64,000 bases of DNA from Streptomyces sp. A3M-1-3. GTDB taxonomy: Bacteria > Actinomycetota > Actinomycetes > Streptomycetales > Streptomycetaceae. A program made the translations under genes and the position numbers. Shown one piece after another: positions 39,049-47,216 of the stretch. The stretch covers positions 62,001-126,000 of the forward strand of contig NZ_JANAVP010000001.1 of NCBI RefSeq assembly GCF_024213665.1. The letters run 5' to 3'. The stretch's first letter is position 1. Each line of letters opens with the position of its first letter. The notes beneath the pieces are model-generated. The model did not search any database, had not been told where the DNA came from, and was given only the letters and a program-made list of their open reading frames with translations.

Positions 39049-40074
39049 ATGCCCGACCTGCACCCCTTCATCGCGGGACTGCCCAAGGCGGAGCTGCACG
39101 TGCACCACGTCGGGTCCGCCTCCCCGCGCATCGTCTCGGAACTGGCCGCCCGGCATCCGGACTCCAAGGTCCCCACCGACCCCGAGGCACTGGCCGACTA
39201 CTTCACCTTCACCGACTTCGCGCACTTCATCGAGGTCTACCTCTCCGTGGTGGACCTCATCCGCACCCCCGAAGACGTCCGGCTGCTGACCTTCGAGGTC
39301 GCCCGTGACATGGCCCGGCAGAACATCCGCTATGCCGAGCTGACCATCACCCCGTACAGCTCGACCCGCCGCGGCATCGACGGGCAGGCATTCATGGACG
39401 CCATCGAGGACGCCCGCAAGGCCGCCGAGGCCGAGCTCGGCGTCATCCTGCGCTGGTGCTTCGACATCCCGGGCGAGGCCGGTCTGGAAGCGGCCGAGGA
39501 GACGGCCCGGCTCGCCGTGGACCTGCGGCCGGACGGGCTGGTCTCGTTCGGGCTGGGCGGTCCCGAGATCGGCGTACCGCGCCGGCAGTTCAAGCCGTAC
39601 TTCGACCGGGCGATCGCCGCCGGGCTGCACAGCGTCCCGCACGCGGGCGAGACAACCGGCCCGCAGACCATCTGGGACGCCCTCGTCGACCTGCGCGCCG
39701 AGCGCATCGGCCACGGAACCAGCGCGACGCAGGACCCGAAGCTCCTCGCGCACCTCGCCGAGCGGCGCATCGCGCTGGAGGTCTGCCCCACCTCGAACCT
39801 CGCGACCCGTGCGGTCACCGACATCGACGCGCACCCGGTCAAGGAGATGGTCGAGGCGGGCGTGCTGGTCACCATCAACAGCGACGATCCGCCGATGTTC
39901 GGCTCCGACCTGAACAACGAGTACGCGGTCGCGGCGCGGCTGCTCGGCCTGGACGAGCGGGGCCTGGCCCAGCTCGCGAAGAACGCCGTCGAGGCCTCGT
40001 TCCTCGACCCCGCGGGCAAGGCGAAGCTGGCCGACGAGATCGACACGTACACGACCACCTGGCTCGCCCAGTAG
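39049..40074 (+). CDS. Adenosine deaminase-family enzyme, probable aminodeoxyfutalosine deaminase
   Basis: Zinc-dependent nucleoside deaminase of 341 residues from ATG 39049, behind GGAGGA. Metal and catalytic motifs are HVHHVG, HAGETTG, RIGHGTSA and NSDDPPMFG. The variant HVHHVGSASP replaces the usual HLHLEG of true adenosine deaminases. By resemblance and gene context it matches the Streptomyces enzyme that deaminates 6-amino-6-deoxyfutalosine in the futalosine menaquinone route (from memory, S. coelicolor SCO5662). An adenosine substrate remains possible. It lies 8 bases before the GDPD gene. Confidence 0.82.
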   Translation: MPDLHPFIAGLPKAELHVHHVGSASPRIVSELAARHPDSKVPTDPEALADYFTFTDFAHFIEVYLSVVDLIRTPEDVRLLTFEVARDMARQNIRYAELTITPYSSTRRGIDGQAFMDAIEDARKAAEAELGVILRWCFDIPGEAGLEAAEETARLAVDLRPDGLVSFGLGGPEIGVPRRQFKPYFDRAIAAGLHSVPHAGETTGPQTIWDALVDLRAERIGHGTSATQDPKLLAHLAERRIALEVCPTSNLATRAVTDIDAHPVKEMVEAGVLVTINSDDPPMFGSDLNNEYAVAARLLGLDERGLAQLAKNAVEASFLDPAGKAKLADEIDTYTTTWLAQ

Positions 40075-40082
40075 GGGACCTC

Positions 40083-40763
40083 ATGCGCACCGTCACTGCT
40101 GTGGCCCACCGCGGCGACCCGTACCGCGTCCGGGAGAACACGCTGCCCTCGCTCCGCTCCGCGCTGGAGCGGGGCGCGGACGCGGTGGAGATCGACGTAC
40201 GGGTGACGTGGGACGGCGTTCCGGTGCTGGTGCACGACGAGTCGCTCAAACGTCTGTGGGGCCATGACCGGCTGCTGGCCCACCTGCATGCCCACGAGGT
40301 GCACACACTGTCCGCGGGCGGGATGCCGACGCTGAGCGATGCACTGGCCGCCACCAGGACGGCCCGGGTCATGATCGACCTTCCGGGCGCGTCCGAAGCC
40401 GCGGTACGGACGGTGGTCGGGGTGGTGCGCGAGTGCGGGGCGCGGGACCGCGCGTACTACTGCGCGGGCCCGGCCACCATGCTCAAGGTCCGCGCCGCCG
40501 ATCCGGGCGCCGAGATCGCCATGACCTGGACCTCGCTGTGCCCGCCCCGCCCCGTCCTGCTCGACGCGGTCGCTCCGCGCTGGCTCAACTACCGTTTCGG
40601 CCTGGTCAGCCGGGAGCTGACGGACCGTGTCCACGCGGACGGCGTGCTGGTGTCCGCGTGGACCGCCGACACGAAGCGCACGATGCGCCGGCTGGTGGAC
40701 CTGGGCGTCGACTCGATCACCACCAACCGGATCGACGCCCTGCGCGCCGTACTCAAGGGCTGA
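40083..40763 (+). CDS. Glycerophosphodiester phosphodiesterase
   Basis: GDPD-type TIM barrel of 226 residues. HRGDPYRVRENTLPSLRSAL and VEIDVRVTWDGVPVLVHDE carry the catalytic His, Arg, Glu and Asp set, and the end has VSAWTADTKRTMRRLVDLG then DSITTNRID. It has no signal peptide, so it probably acts on cytoplasmic glycerophosphodiesters, giving glycerol-3-phosphate. It follows the deaminase by 8 bases and is likely co-transcribed. Confidence 0.88.
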   Translation: MRTVTAVAHRGDPYRVRENTLPSLRSALERGADAVEIDVRVTWDGVPVLVHDESLKRLWGHDRLLAHLHAHEVHTLSAGGMPTLSDALAATRTARVMIDLPGASEAAVRTVVGVVRECGARDRAYYCAGPATMLKVRAADPGAEIAMTWTSLCPPRPVLLDAVAPRWLNYRFGLVSRELTDRVHADGVLVSAWTADTKRTMRRLVDLGVDSITTNRIDALRAVLKG

Positions 40764-40915
40764 CCGGCGGCCGCTCCCAGAAGCCGTGGCCCCGGCGCCC
40801 GGAATCCCGCTGCGCATCGCAGTGATCCTCTGCTTGGGTGGGTACGGGAAGCGTCACCAGGGAGCGCGTAAGGCGCCGTTCGGTACCGACCGGCGCGCTG
40901 CAAACAGGGGGCCCG

Positions 40916-41103
40916 ATGGGCACAGGTCCGGCCGAGCCGGACAAACGGGGCGTCGGCCCGTGGGCCGTGGACATCGGCATCGCGCTGCTCGTGCAGGCGG
41001 CGGTCACCATTGCGTTCGTCGTCCCGCGCGCGCCGGACCTGCCCCTGGCCACCTGGCCGGCGTACGGCCTGACCACGCTGACCGTGCTGCCCCTGGTCTG
41101 GCG
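40916..41103 (+). pseudogene. Truncated histidine kinase-like membrane N-terminus
   Basis: About 63 residues (MGTGPAEPDKRGVGPWAVDI then GIALLVQAAVTIAFVVPRAP and a second helix ending LPLVWR) resemble the first two membrane helices of a Streptomyces sensor kinase. The rest is missing: at about 41104 the sequence switches to toxin-antitoxin DNA. Confidence 0.55.
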
Positions 41104-41104
41104 C

Positions 41105-41493
41105 CCTGGGGGATCCGATGGTCGATGCCGCTTCGGAGCTGACGTCGATGCGGGACGAGGAGCGGTGGTGATCTACCTGGATTCAGCGGCGGTCGTGAAG
41201 CTGATCCGCCGAGAGCATGCCTCCCCCGAACTCACTGCCTGGCTGAACGAACGGCCCGACGAGTCGCTGGTCGCTTCCGCGCTCGTCGATTGGAGATCGA
41301 CCAGACCGTTCGCGCCACCGCCGCCACGTACAGCGACCCGTATCCGCGTTCTCTCGACGCAATCCACCTGGCCACAGCCCAACTGCTGGCCGGCCAGCCG
41401 GGAGCCGAGCCGCTCACCTTCGTCACCTACGATCAGCGTCTGCTCAAGGCTGCTGAGTCGGTGGGACTCGCCGGCGCGGCGCCCGGGGCCTGA
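41105..41493 (+). pseudogene. VapBC toxin-antitoxin remnant
   Basis: The antitoxin tail (frame ending DAASELTSMRDEERW, stop at 41171) overlaps a PIN toxin start GTG at 41168 (MIYLDSAAVVKLIRREHASP with the first acidic residue). The toxin frame is lost near 41285 and the C-terminal half continues in another frame from about 41290 (SLDAIHLATAQLLAG, FVTYDQRLLKAAESVGL). About 25 residues of a normal 135-residue VapC are missing, so the toxin is inactive. Confidence 0.7.
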
Positions 41494-41494
41494 A

Positions 41495-42673
41495 CTACAG
41501 CCCCACGATCGCGTTCCACTCCTTCGCGAACGTCTGCCGCTCCTGCGAGGTGATGTCCCGCGCGATCGCGAGGCGTTTACGCATACCGTCGTCCGGGAAG
41601 ATCAGCGGGTCCTCGGCCAGGGCCGCCGTCTCCTCGTCCTTGGACGACGCCAGTACGTCCCGCGCGGCCGGCACCGGGCACACGTAGTTGACCCAGGCCG
41701 CGAGTTCCGCGGCGACCTCCGGGTCGTAGTAGTGGTCGACGAGCGCTTCCGCGTTGGCCTTGTGCCGGGCGAGGTTCGGGATCATCAGGCTCTCCGACCA
41801 CAGTTCCGCACCCTCCTCCGGCACCACGAACTCGATGTCCGGGTTGTCGGCCTGGAGCTGGATGACATCGCCCGAGTACGCCTGGCAGGCCAGCACGTCC
41901 CCGGTCGCCAGATCCTTGATGTAGTCGTTGCCGGTGAAGCGCCTGATGTGCTTCTTCTCCACCAGTCGGCGGACCTGGTCGGACATCCGGTGGAAGTCGT
42001 CCGCCTGCCACTTCGTCACGTCGACGCCGTCGCCCTGCATCAGCAGCGCGAAGGACTCGTCCAGGCCGGACAGCAGCGTCACCCGGCCGCGCAGTCCGGG
42101 CGCCCACAGTTCGGCGGTCGACTTGAGTTCGCGGCCGAGCTTCCTGCGGTTGTACGCGATGCCGGTGATCCCGGACTGCCAGGGGACGCTGCGCCTGCGG
42201 CCCTCGTCGAAGGCGGGGGTGCGCAGCTGCGGGTCCAGGTACTTGGCGACGTTCGGCTGCCGCGTGCGGTCCATCTCCTGCACCCAGCCCAGCCGTACGA
42301 AACGGGCGGCCATCCAGTCGCTGACGACGATCAGGTCGCGGCCGGTCTCCTGGTGGTTCATCAGCGCGGGGCTGATCTTCCCGAAGAACTCGTCGTTGTC
42401 GTTGATCTCCTCGGTGTAGCGGACGGAGATCCCGGTGCGCTCGCTGAAGGCGTCGAGGGTCGGCCGCCGGGTGGCGTTCTCGTCGTCGGTGTCGATGTAC
42501 AGCGGCCAGTTGGCGAAGTCCAGGCTCCGGTCCCGGCCCGAGCGGTCCGCCGCCCCGCGGTCGCCCGGTTCGACGTACGCCGCCGGAACACCGCAGCCGG
42601 CGAGCGCCGCCGCCACCGCCCCTCCGCCGAGTCCGCGGACAAACGCACGCCGGGAGAAACCGAGTTCAGCCAT
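41495..42673 (-). CDS. Second PotD-like polyamine-binding lipoprotein
   Basis: Binding protein of 392 residues from ATG 42673 (an upstream frame start at 42709 lacks a good site). A twin-arginine signal FSRRAFVRGLGGG and lipobox Cys27 (LAGC) are followed by LDFANWPLYID, FSERTGISVRYTEEINDNDE and YSGDVIQLQADNPDIEFVVP. It is clearly homologous to the PotD at 34665-35912 but has no permease or ATPase genes beside it. It may share PotABC as an alternative receptor. It lies downstream of the second dehydrogenase on the same strand. Confidence 0.87.
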   Translation of the reverse strand: MAELGFSRRAFVRGLGGGAVAAALAGCGVPAAYVEPGDRGAADRSGRDRSLDFANWPLYIDTDDENATRRPTLDAFSERTGISVRYTEEINDNDEFFGKISPALMNHQETGRDLIVVSDWMAARFVRLGWVQEMDRTRQPNVAKYLDPQLRTPAFDEGRRRSVPWQSGITGIAYNRRKLGRELKSTAELWAPGLRGRVTLLSGLDESFALLMQGDGVDVTKWQADDFHRMSDQVRRLVEKKHIRRFTGNDYIKDLATGDVLACQAYSGDVIQLQADNPDIEFVVPEEGAELWSESLMIPNLARHKANAEALVDHYYDPEVAAELAAWVNYVCPVPAARDVLASSKDEETAALAEDPLIFPDDGMRKRLAIARDITSQERQTFAKEWNAIVGL

Positions 42674-42697
42674 GCCCCCACCCTCGGTCCACGCGAA

Positions 42698-42736
42698 CGG
42701 GGCGGGCAATAGACACAGTGTCTACTGCCCGCCCCG
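42698..42736 (-). terminator. Long hairpin between dehydrogenase and second potD-like gene
   Basis: CGGGGCGGGCA at 42698-42708 pairs with TGCCCGCCCCG at 42726-42736, and the inner TAGACAC/GTGTCTA extends the stem. It lies after the dehydrogenase stop and just before the PotD-like start, so it may attenuate read-through and lower or separate expression of the binding protein. Confidence 0.7.
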
Positions 42737-42763
42737 CCGCAGGGATCAGTGCGCCGAGCGGCG

Positions 42764-44209
42764 TCAGCCCTCGAGCGAGGTCATCACGTGCTTGATGCGC
42801 GTGTAGTCCTCGAAGCCGTACGCCGAGAGGTCCTTGCCGTAGCCGGACTTCTTGTAGCCACCGTGCGGCATCTCCGCGACCAGCGGGATGTGGGTGTTGA
42901 TCCACACGCAGCCGAAGTCGAGGTTCTTGGACATGCGCATGGCGCGCCCGTGGTCCTTGGTCCACACCGAGGAGGCGAGGGCGTACTCGACGCCGTTCGC
43001 CCACTCCAGGGCCTGCGCCTCGTCCGAGAAGGACTGGACGGTGATGACCGGGCCGAAGACCTCGTTCTGGATGATCTCGTCGTCCTGCTTGAGGCCGGAG
43101 ACGACGGTCGGGGCGTAGAAGTAGCCCTTCTCGCCGACCCGGTGGCCGCCCGCCTCGACCTTGGCGTGGGCCGGCAGCCGCTCGATGAAGCCGCTGACCT
43201 GCTTCAGCTGGTTGGCGTTGTTGAGCGGGCCGAACAGCACGTCCTCGTCGTCCGGCTGACCGGTCTTGGTGTCGGCGGCGGCCTTCGCCAGCGCCGATAC
43301 GAACTCGTCGTGGATCGACGCCTGGACGAGGACGCGCGTCGCGGCCGTACAGTCCTGGCCCGCGTTGAAGAATCCCGCCACCGTGATGTCCTCGACGGCC
43401 TTGGCGATGTCGGTGTCCTCGAAGACGACGACCGGCGCCTTGCCGCCCAGTTCCAGGTGGACGCGCTTGACGTCCTTGGCCGCGCTCTCGGCGACCTGCA
43501 TGCCGGCCCGTACGGAACCGGTGATGGAGGCCATCGCGGGCACGGGGTGCTCGACCATGGCGCGGCCCGTCTCGCGGTCACCGCACAGGACGTTGAACAC
43601 GCCCTTGGGCAGGATCGAGTCGATGATCTCGGCGATCAGGACGGTCGACGCGGGGGTCGTGTCGGACGGCTTGATCACCACCGTGTTGCCCGCGGCGAGC
43701 GCCGGGGCGAACTTCCACACGGCCATCATCATCGGGTAGTTCCACGGCGCGACCTGCGCGCAGACACCGACGGGCTCGCGCCGGACGATGGAGGTCATGC
43801 CCTCCATGTACTCGCCGGCCGAGCGGCCCTCGAGCAACCGGGCCGCGCCCGCGAAGAAGCGGATCTGGTCGACCATGGGCGGAATCTCTTCGCTCGCGGT
43901 GAGCGCGAGCGGCTTGCCGGTGTTCTCCGACTCGGCGGCGATCAGCTCCTCTGCGCGCGCCTCGAAGGCATCAGCGATCTTGAGCAGTGCCTTCTGCCGG
44001 TCGGCGGGCGTGGAGTCGCGCCAGGCCGGGAACGCGGCGGCGGCCGCGGCCATGGCGGCGTCGACGTCCGCCTGGCCGGAGAGCGGCGATGTGGCGTACA
44101 CCTCGCCGGTGGCCGGGTTGACCACGTCGATGGTCCGGCCGTCGGCGGCGTCCCGGAACTCCCCGTTGATGTAGTTGCGCAGACGGCGCAGCTCGGTGGT
44201 CACTGCCAC
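42764..44209 (-). CDS. Gamma-aminobutyraldehyde dehydrogenase-like enzyme (second copy)
   Basis: Aldehyde dehydrogenase of 481 residues with LELGGKAPVVV, catalytic Cys in NAGQDCTAATRV, QVAPWNYPMMMAVWK and the C-terminal SGYGKDLSAYGFEDYTRIKH. It is closely related to the copy at 35957-37471 and is followed by a PotD-like gene. It is divergent from the Lrp regulator. Likely substrate 4-aminobutanal, with the same caveat. The 11-bp motif ACGGATTCGGT lies 89 bases upstream. Confidence 0.87.
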   Translation of the reverse strand: MAVTTELRRLRNYINGEFRDAADGRTIDVVNPATGEVYATSPLSGQADVDAAMAAAAAAFPAWRDSTPADRQKALLKIADAFEARAEELIAAESENTGKPLALTASEEIPPMVDQIRFFAGAARLLEGRSAGEYMEGMTSIVRREPVGVCAQVAPWNYPMMMAVWKFAPALAAGNTVVIKPSDTTPASTVLIAEIIDSILPKGVFNVLCGDRETGRAMVEHPVPAMASITGSVRAGMQVAESAAKDVKRVHLELGGKAPVVVFEDTDIAKAVEDITVAGFFNAGQDCTAATRVLVQASIHDEFVSALAKAAADTKTGQPDDEDVLFGPLNNANQLKQVSGFIERLPAHAKVEAGGHRVGEKGYFYAPTVVSGLKQDDEIIQNEVFGPVITVQSFSDEAQALEWANGVEYALASSVWTKDHGRAMRMSKNLDFGCVWINTHIPLVAEMPHGGYKKSGYGKDLSAYGFEDYTRIKHVMTSLEG

Positions 44210-44297
44210 CCCTCCTGTCCTGTCGGATGTCCGATGGCTGAGACATCCACCCTAGTCGCTTCGGCGACGCTTTCGACATACCCAACGCCGACCAACT

Positions 44298-44308
44298 ACG
44301 GATTCGGT
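44298..44308. promoter_or_regulatory. Shared 11-bp motif upstream of second aminobutyraldehyde dehydrogenase
   Basis: ACGGATTCGGT, identical to 37567-37577, in the divergent promoter region between the dehydrogenase and the Lrp regulator gene. GTTGGGTA follows on the minus strand after 11 bases (32 at the other locus, a difference of about two helical turns). The Lrp protein is a natural candidate to bind here. Confidence 0.55.
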
Positions 44309-44370
44309 GAGATTTGAACCCCAGAACAACGAATTTCATCGGTCACGGCTTGCGGAACAGACGAGTCCTC

Positions 44371-44874
44371 GTGCAGAGTGAGTTCGTGGTCAGTCGAAGC
44401 GCAGATTCCAGGAACAGATCCGGCTCCCCGTCGATCGATGCTGTCTCCCTGGCGATCATCGAGCAACTGCAGGAGGACGGACGCCGTCCTTACGCCGCCA
44501 TCGGCAAGGCCGTGGGCCTCTCCGAGGCCGCGGTACGCCAGCGCGTACAGAAGCTGCTCGACCAGGGCGTCATGCAGATCGTCGCCGTCACCGACCCGCT
44601 CACCGTGGGGTTCCGGCGGCAGGCGATGGTCGGCATCAACGTCGAGGGCGATCTGGACTCCGTGGCGGACGCGCTGACGACCATGGCGGAGTGCGAGTAC
44701 GTGGTGATGACCGCGGGCTCCTTCGACCTCATGGTGGAGATCGTCTGCGAGGACGACGACCACCTGCTGGAAGTGATCAACAAACGGATCCGCTCGCTCC
44801 CCGGCGTGCGCTCCACCGAGAGCTTCGTCTACCTCAAGCTGAAGAAGCAGACCTACATGTGGGGAACCCGATAG
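44371..44874 (+). CDS. Lrp/AsnC family transcriptional regulator
   Basis: About 167 residues if GTG 44371 is the start; GTG 44386 or 44389 are also possible. The helix-turn-helix is PYAAIGKAVGLSEAAVRQRV and the RAM ligand domain follows (MVGINVEGDLDSVADALTTM, ECEYVVMTAGSFDLMVEIVC, LPGVRSTESFVYLKL). It is two bases from the downstream aminotransferase and divergent from the dehydrogenase, so it probably regulates both in response to an amino acid or polyamine-derived ligand. Confidence 0.87.
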   Translation: MQSEFVVSRSADSRNRSGSPSIDAVSLAIIEQLQEDGRRPYAAIGKAVGLSEAAVRQRVQKLLDQGVMQIVAVTDPLTVGFRRQAMVGINVEGDLDSVADALTTMAECEYVVMTAGSFDLMVEIVCEDDDHLLEVINKRIRSLPGVRSTESFVYLKLKKQTYMWGTR

Positions 44875-44876
44875 CC

Positions 44877-46238
44877 GTGAGCAAGGACCTCTCCAAGACC
44901 GCGTACGACCACCTGTGGATGCACTTCACCCGCATGTCGTCGTACGAGAACGCACCCGTGCCCACCATCGTGCGTGGCGAGGGCACCTACATCTACGACG
45001 ACAAGGGCAAGCGCTACCTCGACGGCCTCTCCGGCCTGTTCGTGGTCAACGCCGGCCACGGCCGCCACGAGCTCGCCGAGGCCGCCTACAAGCAGGCCCA
45101 GGAACTCGCCTTCTTCCCGGTATGGTCCTACGCCCACCCGAGGGCCGTCGAGCTGGCCGAGCGGCTCGCGCAGCACGCCCCGGGCGACCTGAACAAGGTC
45201 TTCTTCACCACCGGTGGCGGCGAAGCCGTCGAGACCGCCTGGAAGCTGGCCAAGCAGTACTTCAAGCTCCAGGGCAAGCACACCAAGTACAAGGTCATCT
45301 CGCGCGCGGTCGCCTACCACGGCACCCCGCAGGGCGCCCTGTCCATCACCGGCCTGCCCGCCCTCAAGGCCCCCTTCGAGCCGCTGGTCCCCGGCGCGCG
45401 CAAGGTGCCGAACACCAACATCTACCGCGCGCCGATCCACGGCGACGACCCCGAGGCCTTCGGCCGCTGGGCCGCCGACCAGATCGAGCAGCAGATCCTC
45501 TTCGAGGGCCCGGAGACGGTCGCGGCCGTCTTCCTCGAGCCGGTGCAGAACGCCGGCGGCTGCTTCCCGCCGCCGCCCGGGTACTTCCAGCGGGTGCGCG
45601 AGATCTGTGACCAGTACGACGTGCTGCTCGTCTCGGACGAGGTCATCTGTGCCTTCGGCCGTCTCGGCACGATGTTCGCGTGCGACAAGTTCGGCTACGT
45701 ACCGGACATGATCACCTGCGCCAAGGGCATGACCTCGGGCTACTCCCCGATCGGTGCCTGCATCATCTCCGACCGTCTCGCCGAGCCGTTCTACAAGGGC
45801 GAGAACACGTTCCTGCACGGCTACACCTTCGGCGGCCACCCGGTCTCCGCGGCGGTGGGCCTGGCCAACCTCGACATCTTCGAGAAGGAAGGCCTCAACC
45901 AGCACGTGCTGGACAACGAAGGTGCCTTCCTCTCGACCCTGCAGAAGCTGCACGACCTGCCGATCGTCGGCGACGTCCGCGGCAACGGCTTCTTCTACGG
46001 CATCGAGATGGTGAAGGACAAGGCCACCAAGGAGACCTTCACCGACGAGGAGACCGAGCGCGTGCTCTACGGCTTCCTCTCGAAGGCGCTCTACGACGCC
46101 GGCCTGTACTGCCGGGCCGACGACCGTGGCGACCCGGTCGTCCAGCTGGCCCCGCCGCTGATCTCCACCCAGGAGACCTTCGACGAGATCGAGGGCATCC
46201 TGCGCAGCGTCCTCACGGAGGCCTGGACGAAGCTCTAG
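44877..46238 (+). CDS. Class III aminotransferase (putrescine/omega-amino acid type)
   Basis: PLP aminotransferase of 453 residues from GTG 44877, with GGGGAA just upstream. The PLP Lys283 is in ACAKGMTSGYSPIGA. Other features are LFVVNAGHGRHELAEAA, TTGGGEAVETAWKLAKQ, AVAYHGTPQGALSITG and VSDEVICAFGRLGT. It resembles omega-amino acid:pyruvate and putrescine transaminases rather than aspartate aminotransferase, despite the usual database name. It probably makes 4-aminobutanal from putrescine, as an alternative to the flavin oxidase route. Co-transcribed with the Lrp regulator. Confidence 0.87.
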   Translation: MSKDLSKTAYDHLWMHFTRMSSYENAPVPTIVRGEGTYIYDDKGKRYLDGLSGLFVVNAGHGRHELAEAAYKQAQELAFFPVWSYAHPRAVELAERLAQHAPGDLNKVFFTTGGGEAVETAWKLAKQYFKLQGKHTKYKVISRAVAYHGTPQGALSITGLPALKAPFEPLVPGARKVPNTNIYRAPIHGDDPEAFGRWAADQIEQQILFEGPETVAAVFLEPVQNAGGCFPPPPGYFQRVREICDQYDVLLVSDEVICAFGRLGTMFACDKFGYVPDMITCAKGMTSGYSPIGACIISDRLAEPFYKGENTFLHGYTFGGHPVSAAVGLANLDIFEKEGLNQHVLDNEGAFLSTLQKLHDLPIVGDVRGNGFFYGIEMVKDKATKETFTDEETERVLYGFLSKALYDAGLYCRADDRGDPVVQLAPPLISTQETFDEIEGILRSVLTEAWTKL

Positions 46239-46286
46239 TCCCTCCCCGGCAGGAGACTCCGGCGGCACCCCTCACCGCCGTCGGAC

Positions 46287-46340
46287 CACACGGCCCGGAT
46301 GCGCCCGTTCGAGTGAGAACGAGCGCGTCCGGGCCGTGTG
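46287..46340 (+). terminator. Terminator after the aminotransferase gene
   Basis: CACACGGCCCGGA at 46287-46299 pairs perfectly with TCCGGGCCGTGTG at 46328-46340, with a further partly paired inner stem (TGCGC/GCGCG). No U-tract. Confidence 0.8.
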
Positions 46341-46487
46341 CTGTCCGCCCTCCGCGGGTTCTGCTCCTTACGGTTCCTACGGTGCCTTCACGGCGCAGTG
46401 ACCGACCGGCTTCGGCATCGTTCCCCCGTACGGGGGAACCGGGCAGACGGCCCGATCCGAAGTCTCATCCGAACCGAGGTGTACGCC

Positions 46488-47216
46488 ATGGTGGCCCCGC
46501 CGGACAACGATGTGCTCTGGGCGCGCTCCCTGCACTGCTCCCACAGCGGCTCGCCCGCACTCACCGGCGTCTCGCTCGGTGTCCGCGAGGGCGAGATCCT
46601 CGCCGTGCACGGACCGCGGGGGTGCGGCAAGACCACCCTGCTGCAGTGCCTCTCCGGGCAGCTCGTGCCCCAGCAGGGCGAGGTGTGGTTCAACAGCGCG
46701 CCCGTCCACACCATGGGCCCGCTGCTCCGGGAGCGGCTGCGCCGGGAGCGCTTCGGCTGGATCGGCCCGGAGCCCCAGCTCGTACCGGAACTCACTGTCT
46801 GGGAGAACGCGGCCCTTCCGCTCCTGCTGCGCGGCGCCACGCGGCGGGTCGCCAGAACCTCGGCGACGGAATGGCTCGAACGCCTCGACATCGGGGCGGC
46901 CGCACGCAAACGGCCGCACGCAGTCACGCAGGCGCAGCGGCAGCGCGTGGCCTTCGCCCGCGCCCTGGTCACCATGCCCGCGGTGCTCTTCGCCGATGAG
47001 CCCACCGCCCCGCTGCACCGCACCGACGGCGCGCAGGTACTGCGCACCCTGACCACCGCGGCCCGCTCACATGGCATCACCCTGCTCCTCGCCACGCATG
47101 ACGCGGAGGTGGCCGCGCTCGCCGACCGGGCGGTGTCGCTGCTCGACGGCCGACGCGTCGGCACCGACCTGTCCGCCGAGCCGGAAGGCCGTACCGCGTG
47201 CTCGCTCTCCGCCTAG
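46488..47216 (+). CDS. ABC transporter ATPase with altered signature motif
   Basis: ATPase of 242 residues in the LolD/MacB-like group. Walker A HGPRGCGKTT (residues 41-50), the Q-loop region, Walker B VLFADEPTA and H-loop LATHDAEVA are intact. The signature LSGGQ is replaced by VTQAQ (146-150) just before RQRVAFARAL. GAGGT precedes ATG 46488. The downstream permease start overlaps this gene by 19 bases, so they form one transporter. The loss of LSGGQ may lower ATPase activity. Substrate unknown. Confidence 0.85.
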   Translation: MVAPPDNDVLWARSLHCSHSGSPALTGVSLGVREGEILAVHGPRGCGKTTLLQCLSGQLVPQQGEVWFNSAPVHTMGPLLRERLRRERFGWIGPEPQLVPELTVWENAALPLLLRGATRRVARTSATEWLERLDIGAAARKRPHAVTQAQRQRVAFARALVTMPAVLFADEPTAPLHRTDGAQVLRTLTTAARSHGITLLLATHDAEVAALADRAVSLLDGRRVGTDLSAEPEGRTACSLSA

